NCBI RefSeq assembly: GCF_023715895.1
Contig: NZ_JAMBOO010000016.1
Location: 30,762 to 94,761 of the forward strand
Length of the DNA stretch: 64,000 nt
From: Domibacillus indicus
GTDB taxonomy: Bacteria > Bacillota > Bacilli > Bacillales > Domibacillaceae
Direction: 5' to 3'
Under the pieces are notes generated by a model. The model saw nothing but the letters and a program-made list of their open reading frames with translations. It searched no databases and was not told where the DNA came from. Positions 43,457 through 53,495 of the stretch are shown here, one piece after another. Within the stretch, counting starts at the first letter, position 1, and each line of letters begins with the position of its first letter. A program made the position numbers and the translations under genes.

Positions 43457-45523
43457 TTATCCATAAATATGATACGTATTACGGTTCTCTTTAGCTTTGT
43501 ATAGTGCTCTGTCTGCATGACGCAGTAATACTTGTGTGCTTTCGCCATGATGCGGATAAAAAGCAATGCCATTGCTTGATGTGGCCCTGATCATGTGCCC
43601 CTGAAGGTGATAGGGCATCCGGAGTTCCTGCTGAATTCTTTCTGCTACTTCCGTTACTTCCTTTAAGCTGTTGATATCGGAGAGTAAAATCGTAAATTCA
43701 TCTCCTCCCATGCGGGCTATCATGTCACTTTTGCGTGTTGCTTTCATCAGCCTTTGGACAAACTGTTTTAATAGTTCGTCTCCTATTTCATGGCCATATG
43801 AATCATTAACCTCTTTAAATTTATCGATATCCATGTACATAACGGCAAAACTGCGGCAGGAATGCTTCGCTGCATCAATTTCCTTATCGATAAATTCAGT
43901 GAACATTCGTCTATTGTATACACCCGTTAATGAATCGAATGATGCATAGTTTTGCAGTTCCTCTTCGTCACGCTTCCTTTGTGTGATATCCCGGGCCGCT
44001 ACTGTGTATTGTTGAACAAGCCCTTCTTTGCCACTGACCGGTGAAAAAATGGCTTCTACCCAGATCCATGAGCCGTCTTTTGTACACTGGCGGAACTGTA
44101 CCTGGCACATGCCGTTTTCCTCTATTGAACGCTCAAACTGCTTCCTTACCTGCTCGACATCTTCTTTATGAACAGTATCAAAAAATGTTTTTCCTACTAA
44201 CTCATCCGGCTTAAAACCAAGTACCTTCTCGTGGGAAGGAGAAGCATAGGTAATCTGGCCATTCGAATGAAGAACTTTAATAATATCATGTGAATGTTCA
44301 GCAATGATGCGGTACCGTTCTTCGCTTTCCATTAACTCTGCCTGTACCTGCTTTAGTTTCGTAATATCTTTGTATACCCCAATTACAGCCCATACTTCTC
44401 CTGCTTTATTTTTAAGAGGATTGTAAGTCGCCAGTACATCTAGCATACTGCCGTCTTTTTTTTGTCGTTCGGTTTCTAAACTAACAATGGTTTGTCCTTT
44501 TCGGAGCTGGCTGCGTATTTGCTGAAGCTCTTCTTTTAAATGAGGCGGCGTGAAGATAATGGCTGGCCTTTCCCCTTCTGTGTCTTCCTTTGTCCAGCCA
44601 AAAAGAGAAGTAAAAGCAGGATTGATATGCAGCAGCCGTCCTTGAAGTGTAAATAAGTCAATCGCGTCCGCCGTGTTGTTCCAAACGAGCTCAAGCTGTT
44701 CTTTCACATTACGCAGCTCTCTTTCAAGCTTCTTCGTCTCAGAAATATCACAAAAACTGATAGCTCCTGCTGTCACATTTCCTTTTTGATTTTTAATAGG
44801 CAGATAGGTAATGGCTACATCAAGCAGTCTTCCATCTTTATGCCGCCGCTGCGTTTCATAATGAGAAATAGTATGTCCTTGAAGCATTTGCTGAAAAAGA
44901 ATCTCTGCTTCTTCTCCTTTATCCTTGGGAATAAAGCCGCACGTATGAAGAGCTGTTTCTGTTTCAAATGCCCCCTCTTCCCAACCGAACACTTTTTTGA
45001 AAGCAGGGTTCAATTCCAGAAGATCACCTTGCACCGTCCATAACGAAATTGGGTCCACCGAATGAGTAAAAAATGCTTCAAAAAAAGAATGGTCCATCTC
45101 AATTTGCGTCTTCTGGATGGATGATTTGCTGATCCCTTGAATAGTGAAGATGAGGTGAGTACAAAGATTTTTTTGATTAAACAGAGGCGTCAAAACCATT
45201 TGTCTGGCCGTTCTACTTTGCGGCAGACAGACTAGCTCATTAAAGGTTATGCTGCTTCGAGAAGCTGCCGCTTCCCTGCAGTGCTTTAGGATTATGCCTT
45301 GCGAATCTTCCGGCCACATCTGGTGTAAAAGCATTCCACACACGTTTGCAGGCCAATTAAACCAGGCCAAGGCTGCGTCATTGATGAAAGCAAAGCGATA
45401 AAACATCTCACCCTCAACAGAGAGGAGCATCACAGCATCCGGTATATGATTAAGAAGAGAAGAAGCGATTTCTGGATGCAGGGCATCTACAACAGGAACT
45501 GTTTTTTCATTCATGTTCATCAT
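43457..45523 (-). CDS. Diguanylate cyclase with four PAS domains
   Basis: 688 aa, no membrane helices. Four PAS domains in a row (about residues 20-130, 135-260, 268-390 and 395-515, each with FxxxxDPISLWTVQGDLLELN-like openings) then a GGDEF domain: active-site MGGDEF, and RKSD five residues before it, the inhibitory I-site that binds c-di-GMP. It synthesises c-di-GMP from GTP in response to cytosolic signals read by the PAS domains (redox, oxygen or ligands; no ligand residues can be assigned). AAAGGAGTA precedes the first of two adjacent ATGs. Monocistronic. Confidence 0.93.
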   Translation of the reverse strand: MMNMNEKTVPVVDALHPEIASSLLNHIPDAVMLLSVEGEMFYRFAFINDAALAWFNWPANVCGMLLHQMWPEDSQGIILKHCREAAASRSSITFNELVCLPQSRTARQMVLTPLFNQKNLCTHLIFTIQGISKSSIQKTQIEMDHSFFEAFFTHSVDPISLWTVQGDLLELNPAFKKVFGWEEGAFETETALHTCGFIPKDKGEEAEILFQQMLQGHTISHYETQRRHKDGRLLDVAITYLPIKNQKGNVTAGAISFCDISETKKLERELRNVKEQLELVWNNTADAIDLFTLQGRLLHINPAFTSLFGWTKEDTEGERPAIIFTPPHLKEELQQIRSQLRKGQTIVSLETERQKKDGSMLDVLATYNPLKNKAGEVWAVIGVYKDITKLKQVQAELMESEERYRIIAEHSHDIIKVLHSNGQITYASPSHEKVLGFKPDELVGKTFFDTVHKEDVEQVRKQFERSIEENGMCQVQFRQCTKDGSWIWVEAIFSPVSGKEGLVQQYTVAARDITQRKRDEEELQNYASFDSLTGVYNRRMFTEFIDKEIDAAKHSCRSFAVMYMDIDKFKEVNDSYGHEIGDELLKQFVQRLMKATRKSDMIARMGGDEFTILLSDINSLKEVTEVAERIQQELRMPYHLQGHMIRATSSNGIAFYPHHGESTQVLLRHADRALYKAKENRNTYHIYG

Positions 45524-46558
45524 TACTCCTTTGAGAAATCTTGCTCTTAGAGGAAAAGAAGCTCTGATGTCTAAGACGCATAAAGCTCCTTCTAATTTTT
45601 CACCTTTATGTACAACTTGTAAAATGAATAAATTCCCAATTTACTTAAATGAATTATATCTTATTAATAGGCTTTTTGCACTAAACCTTATAAAATATTT
45701 TCCAATTTAATCAACCTGCCCAGTTCATATAAATTCCCAATAAGTTCCTCTAAAGAATAGAATGCTAGTTTCTGGCCAGCTAAATTTAAAGGTAGAATCA
45801 CCTGATTGCACAAAAAGTATTCAACCCCCTCCTTTCTTTGCAGATCTACTAAAATCTTTTTATAGAATTTATTTTTATGCAAAGCAGCGTGCTTTTATGA
45901 CTACCTTCTTATCTTTTAAACAGGAAAAAAGATCCACTATCAAAAAGCCGCCGATCCTAAATGGATCAGCGACTTCATTTGTATATCATAGACAGTTACT
46001 TTTTACTTATTGCAGTTCAGATTAATTAGTGCTTCTAACACATGGCCACAGCTACTCCTATTGGACTAGGTGCCCTGCCGGTACATCAGATCCTGACCAT
46101 TTCTTCTGTGTGAAAGGCATTTCCTTTTTGTACTCCATCAATAAGGATGAGTCCATATAATTGAAACCGGCCTTACCGGTATTCATTCAATACCTACATC
46201 ATCCATATTAACTACTTTTAATGAATAAGAATAGAGTCCTTTATAACATGCCTTTCAACAGACAAGAGGAATACGACTCTATTAGAGAGAAGCTGGGATA
46301 TATCTGATTTGATAAGGAAGTATTAATTGTTTGTTTACAAATTTCAGCCGAAACCTTAAATAGTTCACAGCAATTTATGCAGTTCAGCAGGCGGGGAGAA
46401 TAGTTGATGATCTGATCAGAGACAATGTATTCAAGTAACTTTATATAGTATAAGTAAAATTATTCAACCGTTTCGTCCGGGACAAAGCGGCAGTTACAAA
46501 AATACGGCAGGTAACGGGTTCATTGTATGTTTAGCTAAATACTTACACTCCAGATTGA
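45524..46558. other. Long non-coding or degenerate stretch
   Basis: Over 1 kb with no credible gene. A 41-codon minus-strand ORF (45813-45688, TTG start) follows GGAGGGGG but at long spacing and with no recognisable family. A 9-bp inverted repeat AATAGAGTC/GACTCTATT (46230-46283) is present. It may be a graveyard of lost genes, or hold unrecognised RNA. Confidence 0.4.
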
Positions 46559-47290
46559 TCATTCAGTTGTAATAGTAAACGTAACTTTATGTGTCGGCAG
46601 ATAGGATTTAGCAAAATGAATCGGAACATCGTCTTGATCAAATGCTACTTTCTCAATTTCATAAAATGAATGGTCCGGGGAACTTTTCAGTAAGGCGGCT
46701 TGTTCCATGGTCGGATTAATGACATTTAGTGTTTTTTGATTTTTCACTAAGTCAACCTTATATCTGTTTTTAATAATGCTATAAATAGAGCTTGATTCTT
46801 CCAGATGCTTATCTAAATCAGGAAATTTTTTTAATGAGTAATAACTGCTTTCTAAATGAATAGGTTCATCATCAATCAAGTGCAGTCTGTTAATTTCTAG
46901 TATCGGTTCTTCCAGCTCTACATGCAAGGAATCAATATTTACATCTGCAATCGTCACCACGGCAGTCGAAAGAATTTTCGTTTTAGGCTGTTTACCTGAC
47001 TGGACCAGGAACTCTGAAAACCCGCCCACTGAGACAAGCTCCCGTTTAATTTTCCCAGCAGATTTTACAAAAGTTCCGATACCGTGCTGCTTTTGAACAA
47101 TACCTTCTTCTTCGAGCTCTGCAATCGCTCTTCGTATCGTAATACGGCTAACCCCATGCAGTTCACACAATTCTGCTTCTGTCGGCAGCTGGCTTCCTAT
47201 AGCGTATTGTTCATTCTCAATATTTTTTTTGATTTTTTCTTTTAATTGAACATATAGTGGTTTTGCATATCTTTTAACTTTAGTTTTCAT
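46559..47290 (-). CDS. frlR: GntR-family regulator of the HutC/UTRA type, FrlR-like
   Basis: 243 aa. N-terminal winged helix KPLYVQLKEKIKKNIENEQYAIGSQLPTEAELCELHGVSRITIRRAIAELEEEG and a C-terminal UTRA ligand domain. As the last gene on the strand of the fructosamine operon it occupies the place of FrlR, which in B. subtilis represses frl genes and in E. coli responds to fructoselysine phosphate. The two ATGACGTCAT-centred repeats ahead of frlB are the probable operators. The symbol is by context and family, not by a resolved alignment. Confidence 0.8.
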   Translation of the reverse strand: MKTKVKRYAKPLYVQLKEKIKKNIENEQYAIGSQLPTEAELCELHGVSRITIRRAIAELEEEGIVQKQHGIGTFVKSAGKIKRELVSVGGFSEFLVQSGKQPKTKILSTAVVTIADVNIDSLHVELEEPILEINRLHLIDDEPIHLESSYYSLKKFPDLDKHLEESSSIYSIIKNRYKVDLVKNQKTLNVINPTMEQAALLKSSPDHSFYEIEKVAFDQDDVPIHFAKSYLPTHKVTFTITTE

Positions 47291-47464
47291 ATTACAACCT
47301 CAACTGTCAAAGAGCCTTTGGGGTTAGCTCTCTTTAATTTTCTAGACGATACAATAGTGTTATCATTCCTACTTGAAATAAGCATTTTAACAGCACGATT
47401 AGAAATCCGCATCATGAGCAACCCCTTTCAATTTAATCATAAAGACTTCCTAAATTCCTGTCCA

Positions 47465-48295
47465 TCAATTTACACTGCCCCACTTTTTCCTTGCATAGTC
47501 CAAACTGGCCTGCACGCATTTTTCAGGATCCGCATTATATTGGTTTCCGAAGAATTCCAAGGTTAAATACTCATTATACCCTATATTCTCCAAGCTTTCT
47601 TTCAATGAATCTAAAGGAAATTCCCCTTCTCCTAAAGCAAGGTGGGAAGAATTGCCCCATTGTCCATCAACAAAATGGATATGTACCAAATCATCCGCAA
47701 ATAAGGTGTTATAATCTCCAATCGTATCACCAGCAACTATCATGCACGGTATATCGATCATCGCCTTTAAAAAGGGGGTTTTTATTTCCTCCAGCATTCG
47801 TTTTGCTGTTCTTGCATTGATGACTACATTTGAATAAGGATAAAAAAAGGGTTCTAACAGCAAAGTGATTCCTTTCTTTTCTGCTAATTGGGCGATCTGA
47901 TAAATAGAATCTCGGGCTCTTTTCCAAGCATTTTCTTCAGGTTCGTTAAAAAAACCGTATCCAGCTGAAATCAGAAGAAATGGACACTCCAGGGAATCTG
48001 TAATCGCTAAACTTTTTTCAAAATAGCGGATACTGCTTTTTCGTGTTTCATTATCTGGAGCCGCTAAGTTGACCGGGTAGCTGCACTGCTCCGGCGTAAA
48101 GCAGACGATTTCTAAGTTTCTTGATTTGATTTTTTTTAAAAGGGACTGAACTTCTGAAGCCGTTACCCTTTCCACATGTAAGTGCGGCTCCCCTCCCCAA
48201 AGTTCAATTGCCTCCAGGTCAAGCTGAACGGTAGAGTCTAAAAAATAATCAATGGGATACCGCTGGTAGGCCAGGTTCATGTTCGCAAAATTCAT
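47465..48295 (-). CDS. frlC: FrlC-like fructosamine (psicoselysine) 3-epimerase family protein
   Basis: 276 aa from ATG 48295 (the longer frame runs into frlD). TIM-barrel sugar isomerase/epimerase. It resembles E. coli FrlC, which interconverts psicoselysine and fructoselysine: NLAYQRYPIDYFLDS, LEAIELWGGEPH, YPVNLAAPDNETRK, ISAGYG, LLEPFFYPYSNVV and HIHFVDG all have counterparts. Glu/Asp/His metal ligands are expected in LEPF, DIPC, HFVDG and TLEFF. The B. subtilis frl operon lacks this gene, so this cluster combines the enteric and Bacillus gene sets and could handle C3 epimers of Amadori compounds. Confidence 0.8.
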   Translation of the reverse strand: MNFANMNLAYQRYPIDYFLDSTVQLDLEAIELWGGEPHLHVERVTASEVQSLLKKIKSRNLEIVCFTPEQCSYPVNLAAPDNETRKSSIRYFEKSLAITDSLECPFLLISAGYGFFNEPEENAWKRARDSIYQIAQLAEKKGITLLLEPFFYPYSNVVINARTAKRMLEEIKTPFLKAMIDIPCMIVAGDTIGDYNTLFADDLVHIHFVDGQWGNSSHLALGEGEFPLDSLKESLENIGYNEYLTLEFFGNQYNADPEKCVQASLDYARKKWGSVN

Positions 48296-48315
48296 TTCCC
48301 CATTCCCTCTTCCCT

Positions 48316-49143
48316 TTATTTTTTTGCTCCATATCCGAAAGCACCATAGTGCCCGCATACTTTTGAGGCAAACTCGGACGCTGTTCGAAGGGCCGCCCCC
48401 ATGTCTTCTGATTGAGTATAGGACATTAAAAAGGAAGCGATGAATGAATCCCCAGCTCCCATCGTATCGACTGCTTCAACTTCAAGGGGCGATTGAGTAA
48501 ATATCATTCCTTCTTCTGAAAAAATGACCGGCTGTGCTCCTCTTGTGACGCCGACCACTTTCACGCCTGACTTATGGACTTGTTGAATCAGCTGGTGAAT
48601 TTCATCAACTGTTAAATCACTGCCTGAAAAAAAAGCAAAATCCAAATAAGGAGAAACCTTTTTCACGTATTCTTCTGTCCAGTATTCCTTTGTAGAAAAA
48701 TCAAAAGAAATCATTTTGCTGCTTATTTTGGGCAGTTCTTCTTCAATGCCATGATTGATACTGATCGTAGCATGAACTAAATCGTACTGATCAATATAGC
48801 TTAGGTCGTCTTGATTTAGGCGAAGAGAAACCAGCGATTGAACTCTCTTGTCTTTATTTGTACCGACAAATACTCGGTCCCCTTCTTCATCCAATGTAAC
48901 AACGGCTTCTCCGGTCACGCCATGTACCCGTCTGACCCGTTCAGTATTTACCTTTTCTTTTTCTAAAGAATAAAGAATATGGTCCCCTTCTTGATCTGTT
49001 CCTAAAATCCCCATGTAGCCAGCTTGTTCAGCTCCATTTTGTTTAGCAAAAACCGCTACATTTACGACACTTCCCCCGGGATAATACAGTCCCTGGTCTT
49101 GATAGTAGTCAACTACTCCATCACCAATACCTAATATCTTCAT
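48316..49143 (-). CDS. frlD: PfkB-family kinase, fructoselysine 6-kinase-like (FrlD)
   Basis: 275 aa ribokinase fold: PGGSVVNVAVFAKQNGA for substrate binding and DTMGAGDSFIASFL with the catalytic Asp. FrlD phosphorylates fructosamines at C6 after import, giving the substrate of FrlB. It sits between the permease genes and frlC; the gap to the permease gene is about 45 bases. Assignment rests on gene order and on size. Confidence 0.85.
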   Translation of the reverse strand: MKILGIGDGVVDYYQDQGLYYPGGSVVNVAVFAKQNGAEQAGYMGILGTDQEGDHILYSLEKEKVNTERVRRVHGVTGEAVVTLDEEGDRVFVGTNKDKRVQSLVSLRLNQDDLSYIDQYDLVHATISINHGIEEELPKISSKMISFDFSTKEYWTEEYVKKVSPYLDFAFFSGSDLTVDEIHQLIQQVHKSGVKVVGVTRGAQPVIFSEEGMIFTQSPLEVEAVDTMGAGDSFIASFLMSYTQSEDMGAALRTASEFASKVCGHYGAFGYGAKK

Positions 49144-49188
49144 AATAGAATCTCCTTGTCTTGTAAACTGTCCAATCTGTAAGCCAGA

Positions 49189-50091
49189 TTATCCTTTCAC
49201 ACCGCCGTCTGCGAGCCCACGAACAAAAGATTTTTGGATAAACAAAAATAAAATAATCAGCGGAAGAGAAGAAATAACCAGTCCAGCCATTAGAACACCC
49301 CAGTTTGTATAAAGTGCATCACGAAATGCCAGCAGTCCTGCTGTAATCGTTTTTTGTGCATCACTGTCAATAAACAAGTTGGCAAATAAAAATTCGTTCC
49401 ATGCCCAATATGCTGTCAAAAGCATCGAAGTAACCAAAATAGGTTTACTCAGTGGTAGATAAATTCTAAAAAACACGCCAAATATGGAGCACCCTTCTAA
49501 ATAAGCCGCTTCTTCCAACTCTTTCGGAATTTGAAGAAAGAAAGATCGAATCAAAAGCATGATCAGTGAAATTCTAAACGCAACATAAGGAATGATCAAT
49601 GCCCAATGTGTATCATAAATCCCCATCAGCTGAACTAATTTATAGAGTGGGATTAAGCTTACCTGTGGAGGAAACATTAAACCAGCAGTCAAAAGCCCTA
49701 AGATAATCAGCTTTCCTTTGAATTCAAACCTTGCTAGACCGAATGCACAAAGTGCACTGAGAATAACAGTAAATAGAACAGTCATAACGGTTACGAATAC
49801 ACTGTTTAAAAAGAATTTTGATACACCTGTAGCCCATGCTTCCTGATAATTAGAAAACATCCATTTTGAAGGGAGCGCCCAGCTGCTGCGGAAGATTTCG
49901 TTCGTTTCTTTAAACGAATTAATGACCATCCAAAATAAAGGGTAAGCTACCGCTAAAAAGTAAAGCAGTAACAGAGCTGAAGTTATGGCAATACCTGACC
50001 AGGAAAGCCAGCTTTTTTTGCCGCTTTTCGTAAGGCTTCTGACCGTTTCTTTTTTTCCGACGACATTATATTGAACCAGTTTATTTGCCAT
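49189..50091 (-). CDS. frlM: ABC transporter permease, MalG type (FrlM-like)
   Basis: 300 aa from ATG 50091 (AAAGGAG seven bases upstream). Six helices, EAA loop IPKELEEAAYLEGCSIFGVF, C-terminal GLADGGVKG. Part of the CUT1 importer for fructosamine amino acids. Its helical content and tail match FrlM-type subunits. Confidence 0.88.
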   Translation of the reverse strand: MANKLVQYNVVGKKETVRSLTKSGKKSWLSWSGIAITSALLLLYFLAVAYPLFWMVINSFKETNEIFRSSWALPSKWMFSNYQEAWATGVSKFFLNSVFVTVMTVLFTVILSALCAFGLARFEFKGKLIILGLLTAGLMFPPQVSLIPLYKLVQLMGIYDTHWALIIPYVAFRISLIMLLIRSFFLQIPKELEEAAYLEGCSIFGVFFRIYLPLSKPILVTSMLLTAYWAWNEFLFANLFIDSDAQKTITAGLLAFRDALYTNWGVLMAGLVISSLPLIILFLFIQKSFVRGLADGGVKG

Positions 50092-50093
50092 CT

Positions 50094-50972
50094 TCAATCT
50101 CCTTTGCCAGTTTTAAGGATTTTGGATTGAGTGATATAAAAGATAATCGAAATTGCAAAAATAACGTTTGCAATCGTTGAAGCATAGCCCATTTCATTAT
50201 CCACAAAAGCTTTATCATAAAGATAAGTGCTTAAGACTTGTGAAGAATTTCCGGGACCTCCCTGTGTTAAAACATACACGTCGGCAAAAGTCAGCATAGA
50301 CTGACTCAGCGTGAAAATAACGGCTACAAAAGTCATTTCCTTAACCTGTGGAACGGTTACATTGAAAAAGGTTTGGATTTTATTTGCCCCATCCATTTTT
50401 GCCGCTTCATACAACTCACCAGGAATTTTTTGCATAGCCACAATATATAACATAGCAATATATCCTGTTCCAATCCATTGGCCCATCGCAACGACCGCAT
50501 AAAAAGCGGTATCACTGTTTCCAAGCCACCCTGTTGCCAATTCGCCCAGGCCAATCACTTCTAAAAACTTATTTAACAACCCTATTTGCGGATTATAAAT
50601 AAATGAAAAGAGCAGGCCTATAACCGTGATAGAAATTAGAACTGGAATAAAATACACGGTACGAAGGAGCGGAGCCACTTTTCTGAAAATCGTATCTTCT
50701 AAAACAGCGGCAATAACCAATCCGCCAAAAACTTGAATGATCAGAGAAATACAGGCGTGAATTAAATTATTTTTTAATGCAGTTTGAAAAACTGTATCCT
50801 CAAAGATTCTTGTATAGTTAGCAATCCCCAAAAACTCTCGGTTTGGTGAAAAGGAGTTCCAGCTATAAAAACTGGATTGAAGATTATCGATTACAGGATA
50901 GTAAATAAACAAGCAGACAATCAGAAGACCAGGGGTCACAAACAAGTAAGGGACTGCCGGATTCGTCTTCAT
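50094..50972 (-). CDS. frlN: ABC transporter permease, MalF type (FrlN-like)
   Basis: 292 aa from ATG 50972; an upstream extension to 51035 overlaps the intercistronic hairpin and is unlikely. Opening NPAVPYLFVTPGLLIVCLFIYYP; EAA loop IPGELYEAAKMDGANKIQTF. Partner of the MalG-type permease two bases downstream. Confidence 0.88.
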   Translation of the reverse strand: MKTNPAVPYLFVTPGLLIVCLFIYYPVIDNLQSSFYSWNSFSPNREFLGIANYTRIFEDTVFQTALKNNLIHACISLIIQVFGGLVIAAVLEDTIFRKVAPLLRTVYFIPVLISITVIGLLFSFIYNPQIGLLNKFLEVIGLGELATGWLGNSDTAFYAVVAMGQWIGTGYIAMLYIVAMQKIPGELYEAAKMDGANKIQTFFNVTVPQVKEMTFVAVIFTLSQSMLTFADVYVLTQGGPGNSSQVLSTYLYDKAFVDNEMGYASTIANVIFAISIIFYITQSKILKTGKGD

Positions 50973-51002
50973 TTTTACCTTATACCTCCCTTTTATGATA
51001 TT

Positions 51003-51039
51003 AAAGATGCAGCGGCATGCCGCGGACCGCTGCATCTTT
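51003..51039 (-). terminator. Intercistronic hairpin after the frl binding-protein gene
   Basis: AAAGATGCAGCGG and CCGCTGCATCTTT arms around a GC-rich loop, between frlO and the permeases, with a short T run. Confidence 0.72.
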
Positions 51040-51047
51040 TATTTCTA

Positions 51048-52337
51048 TTATTTTGCTGCTTCTCGGACTTCCTTGGCGGCGCTTTGTACTTCTTTCATCA
51101 CTTCTTTTGGCGTTTTTTCTTCATTCAGCAATTCCTGAATACCAGACAAGTAAGGCTGGAACACTTTTCCTTCAAGAGCTGTATCAAGCCAGATTACCAT
51201 CTCGTCTGATTCTTCTACCTCTTTTGTTACATCCAACATAATTGGAGAAGAGTTGCTCTCATTGACTGCTCCTTTTGTTGTACTGATTACGTCTGTTGTC
51301 TCTACCCACTTCTCTGCCATTTCTTTAGATGTTAAAAATTTTAGAAACTTAGCTGCCATTTCTGGATGTTTCGTTTCGGATGAAACCATAAATCCTTCGG
51401 GAGCTCCCGTTACCACTGCTTCTTTCCCCTTGCCGCCTTCAATCGTTGGGAAATTAAACGTTCCCCATTCAAACGGAGCATCTTTAACGTAAGGGAATTC
51501 AATCGTATGCAATGGCATAATCGCAATTTGGCCATTTACAAATAAACTTCTTTCTTCTTCGCGGCTTAATGCATTTGGATCCTCATTCATATAAGGAACT
51601 AGTTCTTGCAATTTTTCAAGCGCTTCCACATATCCTGGGTCTGTAAACTCTCCAGTAGCCCGGTTATTGTCAGCTGCTAATACTTCCGGCGCTACCATCC
51701 GCTGATTTAAACTTGTAACGTACAAACCACCGTTCCATGGGGCTTTGTTTCCTAAGCCAAGAGGAGTCGTTTCAGTTTTCTTGATCGCTTTTAACACTTT
51801 GATAAATTCATCCCACGTCTTAGGCGGAGTCAGATTTAGTTCTTTAAAAATATCTTTATTGTAGGCCATCATTCGAACGTCCATCAGCACAGGTGCACCG
51901 TAAATTTTCTCTTCTGAAGTAAATGGTTTTAAAGCAGAAGGAATAATCGTCTCTTCCCATTCCCCATCTTCTTGCATGTATTTTGTAATATCCAGGGCTT
52001 TTCCGTCACGAATGAATTTGTCTCCATATTCACCCGCCCATGTAAAGAAAATATCTGGTGGTGTATCACTGCTTAATTGAACGTTAATTTTTTGTTTATA
52101 ATCCTCGTTTAGAACGCTTATTACATTAAAATTAACTTCCGGATTTTCTTTTTTGAATTCTTCAATAGCAGCATCAAAGTATCCTTTAAAGGGTTCATTA
52201 GGCCACCGATGCAGCAAGGTTAATGTGATGCCATCTTCTTGCCCTGAGCCGTTTCCAGAAGAACTGCCTGCGGAGCACCCTGCCAACATACTGATTATCA
52301 TCAGGATCGATACCAAACTAGCTAAAACTTTCTTCAT
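51048..52337 (-). CDS. frlO: Fructosamine/sugar ABC transporter substrate-binding lipoprotein (FrlO-like)
   Basis: 429 aa. Lipoprotein signal with lipobox MLAGC, then GITLTLLHRWPNEPFKGYFDAAIEEFKKENPE, a family 1 binding protein. In B. subtilis FrlO binds Amadori compounds such as fructose-arginine. It is second in the operon, 49 bases after frlB. Confidence 0.86.
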   Translation of the reverse strand: MKKVLASLVSILMIISMLAGCSAGSSSGNGSGQEDGITLTLLHRWPNEPFKGYFDAAIEEFKKENPEVNFNVISVLNEDYKQKINVQLSSDTPPDIFFTWAGEYGDKFIRDGKALDITKYMQEDGEWEETIIPSALKPFTSEEKIYGAPVLMDVRMMAYNKDIFKELNLTPPKTWDEFIKVLKAIKKTETTPLGLGNKAPWNGGLYVTSLNQRMVAPEVLAADNNRATGEFTDPGYVEALEKLQELVPYMNEDPNALSREEERSLFVNGQIAIMPLHTIEFPYVKDAPFEWGTFNFPTIEGGKGKEAVVTGAPEGFMVSSETKHPEMAAKFLKFLTSKEMAEKWVETTDVISTTKGAVNESNSSPIMLDVTKEVEESDEMVIWLDTALEGKVFQPYLSGIQELLNEEKTPKEVMKEVQSAAKEVREAAK

Positions 52338-52386
52338 TGACCACTCATCCCCCTTGCTCTGTTATACAAGCTGTTTAAACCGATGC

Positions 52387-53388
52387 TTAGTAAGCAAACT
52401 TTTTCATGTATCTTCTTCCTTCAAGCATTGGATGATTTCTGAGATCCGCCAGTTTATAAGAAAACTTCCATAGAACCTCAAAGAAAACCAGCGGCGTTAC
52501 ATATGCCCGCATCTCTTCATCGATTCCTGAAAAATCAATCTCATTGGCGTCTAAAACCATCAATTTGCCGCCGTATTTTGATAAAAAGTCATGAGCTCTG
52601 TCTTCTATAGGTCTTGTTTCATCAATCCCCTTTAAGAGAATAAATGGTACATTTTCATCTAACACTTCAAATGGCCCGTGGAAAAATTCACCGGCATGAA
52701 TTGCTTGGGAATGAATCCACTGCATCTCCATCAGTACACAAATAGCATAAGAGTAGGCTGATCCATAACTTAAGCCGCTTGAGATGGTATAAATCACTTT
52801 TTCATCTTTAAATGCATGGGCAAAATTCGTTCCCATTTCGTCGTATTGCTCCTGGGCTTTATCAATCACCGTTTGAAGGTTCATTAAACTTCCAACGGTT
52901 TTAGACACCCGGTCTACACCATCAAAAAGCTTTACAAGACCTGCATCTAGCTGGTACATCACAGAATAATTACTCTTTACCGCATCAATAGGAATGCCAG
53001 TCGTGTAGGATGCTTCGTATTCAAGAATATAATCAACCTCTTTGGCAAGTGGAGAGAATTTATCGACTGTCATTCCTACCGTAATTGCCCCTTTACTCTT
53101 AGCATAAGCAGCTGCTCTTACTGTTTCCTTCGTTGTACCAGTTTGCGAGCATAAGACCACTAAAGAATGTTCTGATAAAGCAACAGGATTACGGTAAACA
53201 AATTCATCAGAATTATAGCAATTGGCTCTCAAAGCTCTAGAATAACGATCAAGATAGTATTTATTCGCATACATCACAGCAAGTGAACCACCGCATGCTA
53301 CAAAAAACACGTCAGTGATATTACGGTTTTCCAGGCCATTTAATATGGTTTTTACATTTTCATTTAAATTCGGTACGTTAATCGGCAT
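52387..53388 (-). CDS. frlB: Fructosamine 6-phosphate deglycase, SIS-domain protein (FrlB)
   Basis: 333 aa with two SIS modules. VFFVACGGSLAVMYANKYY, SLVVLCSQTGTTKETV, VLMEMQWIHSQAIHAGEFFHGPFE and DETRPIEDRA match B. subtilis FrlB closely. It cleaves 6-phospho-fructosamino acids to glucose 6-phosphate and free amino acid. It resembles the isomerase half of GlmS without the glutaminase. First gene of the operon. Confidence 0.92.
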   Translation of the reverse strand: MPINVPNLNENVKTILNGLENRNITDVFFVACGGSLAVMYANKYYLDRYSRALRANCYNSDEFVYRNPVALSEHSLVVLCSQTGTTKETVRAAAYAKSKGAITVGMTVDKFSPLAKEVDYILEYEASYTTGIPIDAVKSNYSVMYQLDAGLVKLFDGVDRVSKTVGSLMNLQTVIDKAQEQYDEMGTNFAHAFKDEKVIYTISSGLSYGSAYSYAICVLMEMQWIHSQAIHAGEFFHGPFEVLDENVPFILLKGIDETRPIEDRAHDFLSKYGGKLMVLDANEIDFSGIDEEMRAYVTPLVFFEVLWKFSYKLADLRNHPMLEGRRYMKKFAY

Positions 53389-53424
53389 TGATCTACTCCC
53401 CCTAGAGCATATGATATTTTTAGG

Positions 53425-53446
53425 ACATCATACGACGTCATAATTT
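53425..53446. promoter_or_regulatory. Operator-like repeat 1 ahead of frlB
   Basis: CATCATACGACGTCATAATT: a near copy of the repeat at 53474, one base different over 22 positions, centred on CGACGTCAT/ATGACGTCAT half-palindrome. It lies 37 bases upstream of the frlB ATG. Confidence 0.65.
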
Positions 53447-53473
53447 AGGTTAAAAAAATAAAACAATTTGTAT

Positions 53474-53495
53474 ACATCATATGACGTCATAATTT
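53474..53495. promoter_or_regulatory. Operator-like repeat 2 ahead of frlB
   Basis: CATCATATGACGTCATAATT with perfect palindrome ATGACGTCAT. Start-to-start distance to repeat 1 is 49 bases. A TATACT -10-like element (minus strand) lies just upstream, so binding could block transcription. Confidence 0.65.

Noticed and set aside
45688..45882. 64-codon minus-strand ORF, possibly a Spo0E-like phosphatase
   Set aside because: TTG start with no SD at the full length, no SxxxD signature; the shorter start has poor spacing.
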